Below, one piece after another: positions 19,368 through 29,600 of a DNA stretch of 64,000 nt (within the stretch, counting starts at the first letter, position 1; the number at the start of each line of letters is the position of its first letter). The stretch covers positions 62,001-126,000 of the forward strand of contig JAMXDE010000026.1 in the NCBI GenBank assembly GCA_026770025.1. The letters run 5' to 3'. Both the position numbers and the translations under genes were made by a program. Under the pieces are notes generated by a model, which saw nothing but the letters and a program-made list of their open reading frames with translations, had not been told where the DNA came from and did no database searches. The DNA comes from Craspedostauros australis. Lineage: Eukaryota; Bacillariophyta; Bacillariophyceae; Mastogloiales; Achnanthaceae.

Positions 19368-19891
19368 CGTTTCGAAACGTTATGATCGAAATCCAACGTT
19401 TCCATCACCGCCAACACTAGCCAACATCACCATCGTCGACATGACCATCAACTACACCGAAGACTATCGCAAGTAATGGTCCCCTGTGTCAAGAGAGAGG
19501 AGAGCAAGACGCTCTGGAGCACGGTGCTCCTTGCCAACAGACCGCCATGGCAACCCACACACGAACGACGACGTCGAGATGATGATGATCGAGTCGAGCA
19601 CCACTGCGAGTCCACCAGCAGAGTGGAGACCGCAGCTGAGGTAAGCACAAGCACTGCATGTACTGCTAGAAGCAAGGAGGCGCTCGACACATGCATTGAA
19701 AGAACTGTCCATGGTCATGGGACCATGAAGTCAAGGGAGGCACATGGAGACCTTCACGGCTATGTTGGAGCACGAGAGCAAGCTGCTCGCAAGAGAAGAG
19801 ATTTGGACGAAGGAGGCGACGCTCTCGGACGCATCAGACTCAGCAGACTGCGCCATGAAGGCGAGATAGCTGATGGAGCTCAATGAGATGC
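19368..19891. other. spacer left of copia-2, possible decayed coding remnant
   Basis: A 136-codon frame at 19476-19886 has no recognisable motif. An overlapping frame near 19740-19870 encodes a short acidic/helical segment that could be a relic of a mobile-element protein. Nothing firm can be said. Confidence 0.25.
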
Positions 19892-20419
19892 TAATAGAGC
19901 TAAACTAGTAACCACCTTAGTGAGAGAGACTACGAATCATCCGACTCGTCAGCATTCCAGTAGATCGAACGGACACTTCGCCGGACCCCACGTTTGGAGA
20001 CAGATCCAGAACCTTGAAGCAGATCTTCGGAATTTGCGTCAGGGAACCAATGGGGTTCCGATAACCAAGTTTCTGACACCCACCATCGCCAAAACGCCGA
20101 CACACGGATCCAAAGCCACAACAACGAGCATCACCGCCCATTGTCTCTCACAGAACCCAGACGACGGATCTCGACTCACGGTACTTGGGCTACACAACCC
20201 ACACGCATTGTCATACAGGACATCACAGGAGATTCCCCCCGAAGAGAAGAACCATAGCACTAATCTCATAATCCGCACGTTTCTTCACCATCTACCAGTA
20301 TTCTCAATTGACTACTTGTGGAACAGAAGACTCTCGTCCGGATCGCTTGCCAGTCAAGCCTCTGCCTACAGCTAAAGAACAGCCAACAAGACAACAGCCA
20401 TTACGTTTGGGCTCTATTA
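19892..20419 (+). repeat. copia-2 5' LTR
   Basis: This 528-bp LTR starts TAATAGAGCTAAACTAGTAA and ends GGGCTCTATTA. The 9-bp terminal inverted repeat TAATAGAGC is shared with the solo LTR at 6983. Confidence 0.95.
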
Positions 20420-20434
20420 GATTAACAGTCGCAA
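20420..20434 (+). promoter_or_regulatory. copia-2 primer-binding site (tRNA-Asn anticodon-arm complement)
   Basis: GATTAACAGTCGCAA directly follows the LTR and is identical to the site in copia-1, although the LTRs and leaders of the two elements differ. Such sharing is expected if both use the same tRNA-Asn half as primer. Confidence 0.7.
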
Positions 20435-20464
20435 AAGATTGTCAAGCTCTTAGACCTCTGCAAG

Positions 20465-23400
20465 ATGACCGTCACCCAACGCCTCCAAGCCTCCAACCGG
20501 CCACCTCCCAAGAGGATCCCAGGAGACAGGACCGAAGCCTTCGAGACCCTTCCCGCGGACCCGAAGGACCCAAGCCTCTCTGCCATCCTTGATGGCACGC
20601 CAGGCTACCCAACGACTGGGCCATCTTCGCTCTCCTTCGTGGACATCGGAGTCGACTTCATCGAGGTCACCTTCCGACACCCCATCATCGTGGATGCATG
20701 GAACCGAAAGGAAAGAACCAACGAAACCGAAGTTGTGCGCCACGTCCACAAGACTACCTGGGACGCGTTCACGGAACTCAAACAGGAGTTCCGGATCAGC
20801 ATCGAAACCGCCATGATCTTTGATCTCTTCCCAGCCAAGACCCTTGCAGAAGAGAAGACCATCTCCCAACTGCTGATCACCATCCATGAAGAAGCCACCG
20901 ACATGAACCCGGCATTAATCATGTTCAACCTCAAGCACCCGGACGACGTCGCAAGGAACTACGAGACAGGACTCCTCATCTACCACATCGGAGAATGGAT
21001 CAGATCCATCGAAGTTGAAGAGGAATCCACTCTCGAATCCACCCTTGACGCGATGTTCACCGACACGGACACCACTGCCAAAACCATGGCAGACTTCTGC
21101 CGTTCCGAACGATGCGGCAAACGCCATCACAACCAAGCCTGGTTGAATGCCATCGGAGAACATAAGAAGGCACTCTCCAACGCATCCGCGACCAGCATCT
21201 CATCTGGGTCAGAAGCATCTACCCATAGAACCGGACGCGACAACGACAGCCACCCAGGAGGAACTCCATCTGGGCTCTCCCTCATGCTTGGTGGGAATAC
21301 ACCGCACCGTACCCCACCCAACTTCCAGAACGAAACCCAACTCTCCAGCATCGCCAAGCAAGGATCACTAAACACGTCACCAGTGATCATCGACACCCGC
21401 GGCACCACTCCGCCCAACGAAGATACCGAACCAGGCACCGACTACGACCAACACCCTGGTAACGACGATACCGTAGACGTACCCGACAACCGCGGCCCCA
21501 CGGGACGGAACCGACTCTTCCCCAACGTAGACCCCGCGACGATCGGCGATTACAACCGCAACCCAACCGGCACCAACGTAGTAACCTTCGCCCCTGAAAC
21601 AACCACCAGAGGTCCAGGAGGTACCAACGCACCCCAGATGAACTACCCAGAAAACGACGGGAACCGTCCACCCCACGATCGGAACCCGCATCCCTACCAC
21701 GGTACTGCGGATACACCAGCCTCACACGGCGTGGGTAACTATCGAGGCAACAACGGGCACGAACCCGTGAACCGAAACCCTGCCGGCAACCCACCCGCGA
21801 ACCATGGGACAAACCGCCCGCACCGTGACAACCATGGACCCCCAATTAACCATGGACACCACGGCGGCAACCCGTATGGGCATTCCCCTACCATGGGAAA
21901 CCAATTCCCTCATGGCCCACCGCTTCCGATGTACCACGGAACCCACCCAGGAGGATTCCCACCCATTGGAATCCCTATCCCCATGGGCCATTTTCCCCAT
22001 GGAGCCGGAGTTTTTCCAATGCCACAAGGAGCCTTCACCCCCGTGGGACACCCTCACCCCGGGTATCCACCACAACCACCCGCGTATGGGTACCGCCCAA
22101 CCGACCCCAATGGAGGTTTCGAAAGGCATGACTCACACAACATGGGCCCGAACGCCCAACACGGGCAACGCGGATCCGGGCACGCATCCCATCGAGGATC
22201 CACCCACAACAAACCACCAATCGCCCAGGCCAAGCAAATGAAGCGACGCCCCATCCCAGACTCCGTCAAGTTCACGAGTGATGCGGCTTCCTTCCAAGTG
22301 GTGAAACACCAAATCCATGCTCATCTCCTTGGAAACGACATGGCGTACCTGATCAACGATCAGTTTCGGCACCGATACCATTCCCAAGGAATCCACGCGA
22401 TCAAGGAACACATCGATCCAGTGACAGGAGTGCCAACAACTACCTCTCCAGAACAGGTCGCGAGCGACGTCAGGACCCTATTCGCGGGACTATGCTCCGT
22501 CTTCACCGGCGGCCCAGCACATGGACTCGCCACCAGAGGACTCCTCACCGAGGACGGTATCCTATTCTGGAATGAGCTCCTCAATACCTACGACAACGAC
22601 TGGATCAGAGGAATGGAGGTCGACTCTCTGATGAAGAGAGTGCACGATTTCAACTCCAGCAGACAGGACCTGGGATCCTATGTGAAGGAAATCCAGGATA
22701 TATTCGCGAACGTGAATTTCCTGGCGACTAATCCGGATCAACAAGTCTCCGACGCGCAACAACGCCGCACGCTCCTTAACCACCTCATCGGTTGCGACGA
22801 CATCAACGTTCGCACCATGGTCCGGAGCATCGAGCGAAGCCCGGACATGCAGTCGATGGGAGCCACCTGCATGTATCTCATCTCCGAGTCCGCCAGGGAC
22901 AATGCGGTAGCCAACAACCAGCGGGGATCAAGGTCCGGCAAACGCAGGATCTTCAAGGCAACCGCCGAAACCAACCAAGATCAAGGTGAATCCAACACTG
23001 AGATGGTCATCAATGCCATTTCGAAGAAACTACAGGAGGATCCCACCTTCATCTCACAAGAAGTATTCGATGGACTACCCGAGAAGGTCCGTCGAGTGAT
23101 CATGAAACTCCGCAGTTCCCTCCGCTGGGCCCGCCGCAATAACGACCGGAACGGATCCGGATTCACCCGCGTCGAGGGCAAGAAGGAGCAGGAAGAACCC
23201 CAACCACCTGCCAGCGTGAAACCCCCAGAGAAAGGGGAGGAAACCAAGCCACACAAGCAGTATGGAGGTGTCACCCACGCGAACCTGGCCAGGTACACCG
23301 CAGGATCCACCGAGGGATCTGATTCCCAGGACGGGAATGGATCGGACCTATCCTCGATTGACGCTTCGGAGCTTGCCAAGTTCCTAGTCGATTATGGAGG

Positions 23401-25348
23401 ACACGAGGAGAACGGCAACGACCGACTCGTGAAAATGATCACGATGAGTGACTCATCCGACGCCCCAAACCCTATCGATCCACCAGAATCCAAACAACGC
23501 CAATCAGTACCCGAACAGCTGATCAACCTGGCGACCTTTTCCCCGCAAACATACGCAGTATGCGACGGCGGCGCACAATGCTGCGTCATTGGGAACAAGG
23601 ACCGAGTCTGGAAGATTGACTACGTATACTCGCATCGGACGTACAACATCGTCGGTGCCGTGGCAAGCACGATGAGGAAGAACAACCTCGCGGTGATAGA
23701 CGCGAGCATCAAGGCCAGGACCAGGGAAGGCAACGAAGTGATCCTCCGGATCTACAAAGCCGCCCTGAACGTTGACAGCCGGGTAACGCTGCTCTCCGAC
23801 CACCAAATTCGGGCCAGTGGAACCGTCCTCGATACGGTTTCGTCGGAACACCGGGCATCGTTCTCGACACCAGGCACAGGAAGACAATGCCTGATGCCTG
23901 ACGAGGACACAACGATCAACTTGGAGATGCAAGACGTGCTGATGACGTTCGACGTCTTCCCCATCATGGAGGACGATGAGGATCTGCCCACCCACGACAT
24001 CACCCCAAAGCAAGGATGGAACCCTTCGGATCACCAAGGAGGACACGTATGCAACATGCCCATGGGTTGCTACCTTACCAGGGACCCAATCGGAGGAGAA
24101 AAGGTAGTTGATTGGGATGGCCGACCTGATGCACCGCATGACGCTGGAGCGATGGATCCAAGCGCTCACAACGCATCAATGGATCCCATGGAACCCGGGA
24201 CACGCCAGGCCAAGGACGGCACCCCGGATAATCCCGTGAAGGGACGAGAACCCATGGACCCCAACGCCCATCATCCAGATGAGCACGCCACAGGAGACCC
24301 CAACCGTGTACACGAGGAATACCCCAAAGTGGACGCATTTCTTGACACTCTAAGTCTTGAGGAGCTCATCGGAATGTCACATGCAATTGACACGGTGACG
24401 TTCGCGAAATCGGCCACCGACACGGCCATCTTGATCCAAGGCACCCTCTTCGACCTGGTGGACAATCTCTCTGCGGGAGACATCGACCACCTATACAGGG
24501 AGCTAGGCATCGATCGCAAGGCTAACGCGGTAGGAACGGACCAGAAGGGATACACCGAGTCAACCAACGTACCACTGACAAAGGTACCAGACCCGGATGA
24601 CGAGGCAGACAGCGCCATCTCATCCTTACACTCGGTAGGATCCGAACCGGCGTTCCAGAGAAATCGGGAGACATTTCGCATCCCCAACAAGATCGGCGTG
24701 ACCAAGGCAACACGCGCTGACACCCTCCGGGGAGACCCACAAAGCGCACCTGAATACCATGGGCACACCAAAGGCGAGAACCCCACCGGCACTGATGAAC
24801 CGGGAAAGGATAATCCCATGGATACCATGGACCGACACCCTGCAGAAGCCATGACCGAGTACAGCCACCAAGGGTTTCCTTTCCGAGCTAAATGGAAGTC
24901 CATCGATCTTCACAAGATCCAACCGTACCTCGGGTACCTACCCATGCACGTGATCAAACAGACCCTCGCCAGAACCACACAACTCACGCAGGCAGTGATC
25001 ACCTACCCTATGCGAAGGCACAAGAAGTCCAGGTTCGAATGGATGCAACGACAACGAATCCGGGAGATCGTGGCGACAGACACCATATTCTCCAACGTCA
25101 AGTCTTTCGGAGACGGATACTCCATGGCACAAATCTTCTACGGAACATCCTCCCACATGATCAACGCATACGGCCTGAAGAAGAAAGAAGGGGTTTTCGT
25201 CGCCTTCCAGGATTTCATCAGGACAGAGGGAGCACCATGGGCCTTCCACAGCGACAACGCGAAGGAACAGACCGGAGAGAAGGTCCTCAAGCTTCTTAGG
25301 GACCTCCACATCAAATCAAGGCTGACAGAACCGCACAACCAGCAGTAG
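20465..25348 (+). CDS. copia-2 gag-protease-integrase (N-terminal part), ends at in-frame TAG
   Basis: The 1627-aa frame starts at the ATG 45 bp after the LTR. Residues 1-~200 are folded-looking and unfamiliar. Residues ~310-600 are Asn/His/Gly/Pro-rich low complexity, densest in HG, HPG and GNP. Residues ~600-830 are a copia-type gag core ending in a basic segment (RSGKRRIFK). The protease site is CDGGAQ at Asp1034, with Gly in place of the usual Ser/Thr. The integrase core has Asp1539 (TDTIF) and Asp1597 (SDNAKEQ). The TAG replaces what is probably a Gln codon (CAG CAG TAG), four codons before the third catalytic residue, Glu, which is retained downstream in the same frame. The gene is thus long for a copia Gag-Pol and is interrupted inside integrase. 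Confidence 0.9.
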   Translation: MTVTQRLQASNRPPPKRIPGDRTEAFETLPADPKDPSLSAILDGTPGYPTTGPSSLSFVDIGVDFIEVTFRHPIIVDAWNRKERTNETEVVRHVHKTTWDAFTELKQEFRISIETAMIFDLFPAKTLAEEKTISQLLITIHEEATDMNPALIMFNLKHPDDVARNYETGLLIYHIGEWIRSIEVEEESTLESTLDAMFTDTDTTAKTMADFCRSERCGKRHHNQAWLNAIGEHKKALSNASATSISSGSEASTHRTGRDNDSHPGGTPSGLSLMLGGNTPHRTPPNFQNETQLSSIAKQGSLNTSPVIIDTRGTTPPNEDTEPGTDYDQHPGNDDTVDVPDNRGPTGRNRLFPNVDPATIGDYNRNPTGTNVVTFAPETTTRGPGGTNAPQMNYPENDGNRPPHDRNPHPYHGTADTPASHGVGNYRGNNGHEPVNRNPAGNPPANHGTNRPHRDNHGPPINHGHHGGNPYGHSPTMGNQFPHGPPLPMYHGTHPGGFPPIGIPIPMGHFPHGAGVFPMPQGAFTPVGHPHPGYPPQPPAYGYRPTDPNGGFERHDSHNMGPNAQHGQRGSGHASHRGSTHNKPPIAQAKQMKRRPIPDSVKFTSDAASFQVVKHQIHAHLLGNDMAYLINDQFRHRYHSQGIHAIKEHIDPVTGVPTTTSPEQVASDVRTLFAGLCSVFTGGPAHGLATRGLLTEDGILFWNELLNTYDNDWIRGMEVDSLMKRVHDFNSSRQDLGSYVKEIQDIFANVNFLATNPDQQVSDAQQRRTLLNHLIGCDDINVRTMVRSIERSPDMQSMGATCMYLISESARDNAVANNQRGSRSGKRRIFKATAETNQDQGESNTEMVINAISKKLQEDPTFISQEVFDGLPEKVRRVIMKLRSSLRWARRNNDRNGSGFTRVEGKKEQEEPQPPASVKPPEKGEETKPHKQYGGVTHANLARYTAGSTEGSDSQDGNGSDLSSIDASELAKFLVDYGGHEENGNDRLVKMITMSDSSDAPNPIDPPESKQRQSVPEQLINLATFSPQTYAVCDGGAQCCVIGNKDRVWKIDYVYSHRTYNIVGAVASTMRKNNLAVIDASIKARTREGNEVILRIYKAALNVDSRVTLLSDHQIRASGTVLDTVSSEHRASFSTPGTGRQCLMPDEDTTINLEMQDVLMTFDVFPIMEDDEDLPTHDITPKQGWNPSDHQGGHVCNMPMGCYLTRDPIGGEKVVDWDGRPDAPHDAGAMDPSAHNASMDPMEPGTRQAKDGTPDNPVKGREPMDPNAHHPDEHATGDPNRVHEEYPKVDAFLDTLSLEELIGMSHAIDTVTFAKSATDTAILIQGTLFDLVDNLSAGDIDHLYRELGIDRKANAVGTDQKGYTESTNVPLTKVPDPDDEADSAISSLHSVGSEPAFQRNRETFRIPNKIGVTKATRADTLRGDPQSAPEYHGHTKGENPTGTDEPGKDNPMDTMDRHPAEAMTEYSHQGFPFRAKWKSIDLHKIQPYLGYLPMHVIKQTLARTTQLTQAVITYPMRRHKKSRFEWMQRQRIREIVATDTIFSNVKSFGDGYSMAQIFYGTSSHMINAYGLKKKEGVFVAFQDFIRTEGAPWAFHSDNAKEQTGEKVLKLLRDLHIKSRLTEPHNQQ

Positions 25349-25378
25349 AACCCGGCCGAGCACAATGCCATCCTGTAC

Positions 25379-26461
25379 ATGAAGCGATGCGTCACAACAC
25401 TCATCGACCAAACTGTGGCACCACCAAAGGCGTGGTTCCACGCTTTCCGATATATGTGCTACGTGCACAACCATACATCAGACCCGTCCCTACGATACGC
25501 AATCCCATACACTGTACGACACGGAGAGACCGTCGACATCTCTGCGCTCTTGACCTTTCAATTCTACGAGAAGGTCTTGTACCATGACCCCAACGCTACC
25601 TTCCCGAACTCGAAGGAGAAATCAGGATACTGGCTTGGTGTGGCAGAGTCCCATGGGGATTTCCTCACCTACCACGTGCTGGACGACGAATCCCGACGCG
25701 TGTTGGTATGGAGCGTGGTCCGCCCCTTCCGGAAAGGTATACACAACAACAGGCGTGTCACCTTCGACCAAGACATGGACCCCGAGGCGGATAACCCCAG
25801 CACACGGACCCTGCTGGAACTGTCCGGTACCCCACAAGGGTGGAAGACCAAGACCCCACCGAAAAGAGGGTATGCAGCGACGGCCAAGACGACGCACCCA
25901 CGGGCATGGGAGAACAAGACCAACAAACTGACGCGACCCGCCGGGATCCCAAACTCAGGGGAGGCACGGAACACAGGACCCGTCACCCAATCCCAAACGC
26001 TAACCAAGCGAACAGCGAAGACACCCACGACACGTGCCACCGAGAAGGACAAACCCCAAGCAAACCGCGATACGCCAGACAGGGGAGACTCTGATCCAGG
26101 ATCTTCGTATCTTCCATGTTCGTCGGGACCACCATCATACCAACGCATGGATGACGGCCCCGAAGAAAGGGGAGGGAATAAGAGGACCAAGCAAAACAAA
26201 CGATCTGTTTTGTCAACAGGTACCAGGAAAGGGATCCCATGGAAGAACATCGTCCATGGAACGATCAGATCCATAATCCAGACCATCGCAGCGGATCCAG
26301 TCACGACAGGCGTGAATACCGCGCCACCGCAAAGGGTACCCACCCTAACAAACCATCCAGGGAACCCGAGGCAAAACCCACCAGAGTGCAACACGAACAT
26401 CCCATGGGACATGACATCCATCTCTTTTGCCTGCAACCTCACAGCAACAGAAGTCAACTAA
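25379..26461 (+). CDS. copia-2 integrase C-terminal part and linker, between two in-frame stops
   Basis: It continues the reading frame of the preceding segment (open from 25349). NPAEHNA supplies the integrase Glu at 25358-25360, spaced as DD35E from Asp1597. The rest of the integrase follows (FHAFRYMCYVHNH, SGYWLGVAESHGDF), then a Lys/Thr/Pro-rich linker. It ends at TAA 26459-26461. The ATG at 25379 is simply the first Met after the stop and is not a likely natural start. This piece makes sense only as part of the polyprotein. Confidence 0.8.
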   Translation: MKRCVTTLIDQTVAPPKAWFHAFRYMCYVHNHTSDPSLRYAIPYTVRHGETVDISALLTFQFYEKVLYHDPNATFPNSKEKSGYWLGVAESHGDFLTYHVLDDESRRVLVWSVVRPFRKGIHNNRRVTFDQDMDPEADNPSTRTLLELSGTPQGWKTKTPPKRGYAATAKTTHPRAWENKTNKLTRPAGIPNSGEARNTGPVTQSQTLTKRTAKTPTTRATEKDKPQANRDTPDRGDSDPGSSYLPCSSGPPSYQRMDDGPEERGGNKRTKQNKRSVLSTGTRKGIPWKNIVHGTIRSIIQTIAADPVTTGVNTAPPQRVPTLTNHPGNPRQNPPECNTNIPWDMTSISFACNLTATEVN

Positions 26462-26614
26462 CTTGCATACCTGGCACAATGCGACCAGTACACCGAAAGA
26501 GACAACTTCATCCTCAATGGAAGGAACCTCAACTGGAAGGCAAAGGGAATCACCCGTCACCACCACGAGACACGAGAGGACGGAACCACCAAAGCAATCC
26601 TAGAGATCCTATGG

Positions 26615-29600
26615 ATGAACGGAATGCGATCATGGTGCAGGATGGGAGACCTAAGGGCCCAACAGCCGGACATCATCATCGAATACACCGAGCAGAACCG
26701 CCTACAGGACCAGAAAGGGTTCGAATGGGTGGAACTCCACAGAGCAAGGAACCAGCACATGCGATCAATGTTAGCCACCAAACTGGCGAACCATCGCCCA
26801 GGAAACAAGTACAAGTTCGGCACCCTGGTATCCAACAGCCTGAAACACGCCATGGCTATCGACAGGCTCAGCGGAAACGGACTCTGGAGCGAAGCCATCA
26901 ACAAGGAACTGGACCAGATCAAACGGTTGGGAACCTTCAGACAACTGAGACCGAACGAAGCACTAGATGGGTACACCAAGATCCCATACCACATCGTCTA
27001 CGACGTGAAGTTCGACCTACGTCGAAAGGCAAGACTGGTGGCAAACGGAAACAAGACATCCCCACCAACAGAAGACGTATACTCAGGGGTGGTAGCATCA
27101 GACACCATCCAAATCGCCTTCGCCATCACAGCAGCCAACGGACTGAGAGCATACGCCGGCGACGTAGGGAACGCGTTTCTATACGCAGACACCCTCAAGA
27201 AATGCTACATCCGAGCAGGACCTGAATTTGGCGACCTCGAAGGCAAACCCCTCATCATCCAAAAGGGACTCTACGGCCTGAGGACATCAAGTGCGAGGTT
27301 CCACGAACACTTCGCGGACACCCTCCGAACCATGGAATTCCTACCCTCCAAAGCCGACAACGACATCTACACCCGAGAAGCCGACAACCACTACGAGATG
27401 ATCACCACATACGCGGATGACGTGCTGGTCTTCATCAAGGACCCCATCCCAATCATCGACGACCTCAAGAAACGGTACACCATGAAGCAATGTGGTGACC
27501 CAGAGTACTACCTTGGCAGAAACATCGTCGACCTTCCCAAGAACTGGAAGGATAGGGGAGTCAACATCGGACTCTCGGCCCAGACATACATTGGAAGCGT
27601 CATCAAACGAGTGGAGCAACTAGTAGGGAAGACAATCCCGAAGGCATCCACTCCCATGGTAGAGGCCTGTCACCCAGAAAGCGACACCTCGGATCTCACA
27701 AGCACTGAAGACGCCAGGACCTACCGATCAATACTGGGTTGCCTCAATTGGGTTGTGACCCTCGGGAGGTTGGACATCCAATATGCCACGACGACGATGG
27801 CACGGTTCGCTATGGCACCAAGGGAAGGACATCTCCTGACCATCCAACGTATCATTGGGTACCTCAAAGGTCGAGAAAGGGGAGCCATCCTTTGCGACCC
27901 CAACCCAGTGGACCACACAAACATCGACACTACCCTCTCAAGCCACTGGAGAGAATTCTACCCTACCGCAGCAGAAGTCACCCCCGTATCAGTACCAACA
28001 CCAAAAGGGAAGCCGGTCCAAATCACGTGTTACGTGGACGCCGACCATGGCCATGACCAGGTCACACGGAAATCCATGACGAGAGTGGTACTATTGATCA
28101 ACAATACCATTGTCAAGACCATCTGCAAGCGACAGAACACAGTGGAAACATCCACCTACGGATCCGAATTGGTAGCAGCCAGGATAGCTACCGAGGCGGT
28201 CACAGGTCTGCGCTACATGCTGAGAGACCTCGGAGTCCCCATCGACGGACCTGCAATCATGCTCAGAGACAACAAAGCGGTGGTACTCAACACTACGGTC
28301 CCATCCTCAACACTGAAGAAGAAACACTGCTCATTGGCTTTCCACCAAATCCGGGAATGCATCGCCGCTGGAATCATCGTGTTCGCCCACATTGCGTCAG
28401 TTGACAACATCGCCGACATACTAACCAAACCTCTTTCCAAGACACCATTCCACCACATCACGTCGAGAACGATATTCCGGAACTCAATCCATGAGTCCGG
28501 ATACCACAGCGAAGTCATATCACAAGCTATAACACAGAGCAGGACGACCAGAGCAGACGATGATCCCGATCTAATGGCCACAGAAACGCAAGGACCACCA
28601 CTGCCGAAGGAAGAACACACTATGAGCGTGAACATGGCGAGGTATCAACAGACCTCCATGAAATACAGCCCGACATCGAAAACCCTTCGGCTAACCAGAA
28701 CCCAACAAGAACCGAACCCCCTCGAAACGGCACAAAGGAAACCATCCAGACCCATCAAGCGCACCAAGAGCACACCGGCCTCGCCCAACCGCCAACAGAC
28801 GCTAAATTCCAGTGTTGTATACGACATGACCGACAACCGTACCACGAATCAGAACCACGAGCCAGCAGGTGCGCCAACCGACAAATTCCTGATCCAGCGT
28901 GGTGACACACCACCATCAGCCCTCACCGACAAATTCAGCACACTCTCGAGTATCAACCCCTCCGCGGCATCATGTGGAAGCGAAGTTCTCTACTACCCAA
29001 GAGACATGCTGGAGACAGGGCCCATCATGCCAAACAACCAATCACACGTCGCCACATCGACCAAGTTCCGGAAACCGCCACCTGGAGCTACCATGCCGGC
29101 TATCGAAGAAGGTAACTGTGAAACTTCCTTCCACACGGGCCTGACACCTCGGGTTTTCGTCACACCTGAGCACAAAACATACAGATGTGACATGCTGATT
29201 GCTGAACTCCAGGAGGACCTGGCACGGAATGCGACCGCACCCTCTTTCGCATTCCGCAACATGAACATGCCTTCCCCTCAAAAACAGAGCCGCCATAATC
29301 GAGACCCTGGACACAACTTCACCCCACTCCAGACAAGAGCTCCCACCATGACGTTCCCAAAGTACACCCCATTCTACGATGGCAACCGATGCCCCGTCCC
29401 TGGGTCCAGAGTGCTGTACCCTGCAGGAAAGAAGGGAACCTTCCAAGGAATCGTTGTTGGGTACAGCGGCCGCAGAGTGCATATCTACTGCACAAAAGGA
29501 AACAAGAATGCACCAACCGGCCTTGTCACCTATGTAGAGAAACAATCCATCTACCCTCTCACCCTCTCCGAATATATGGACAACGACCTCCAAGCCAATG

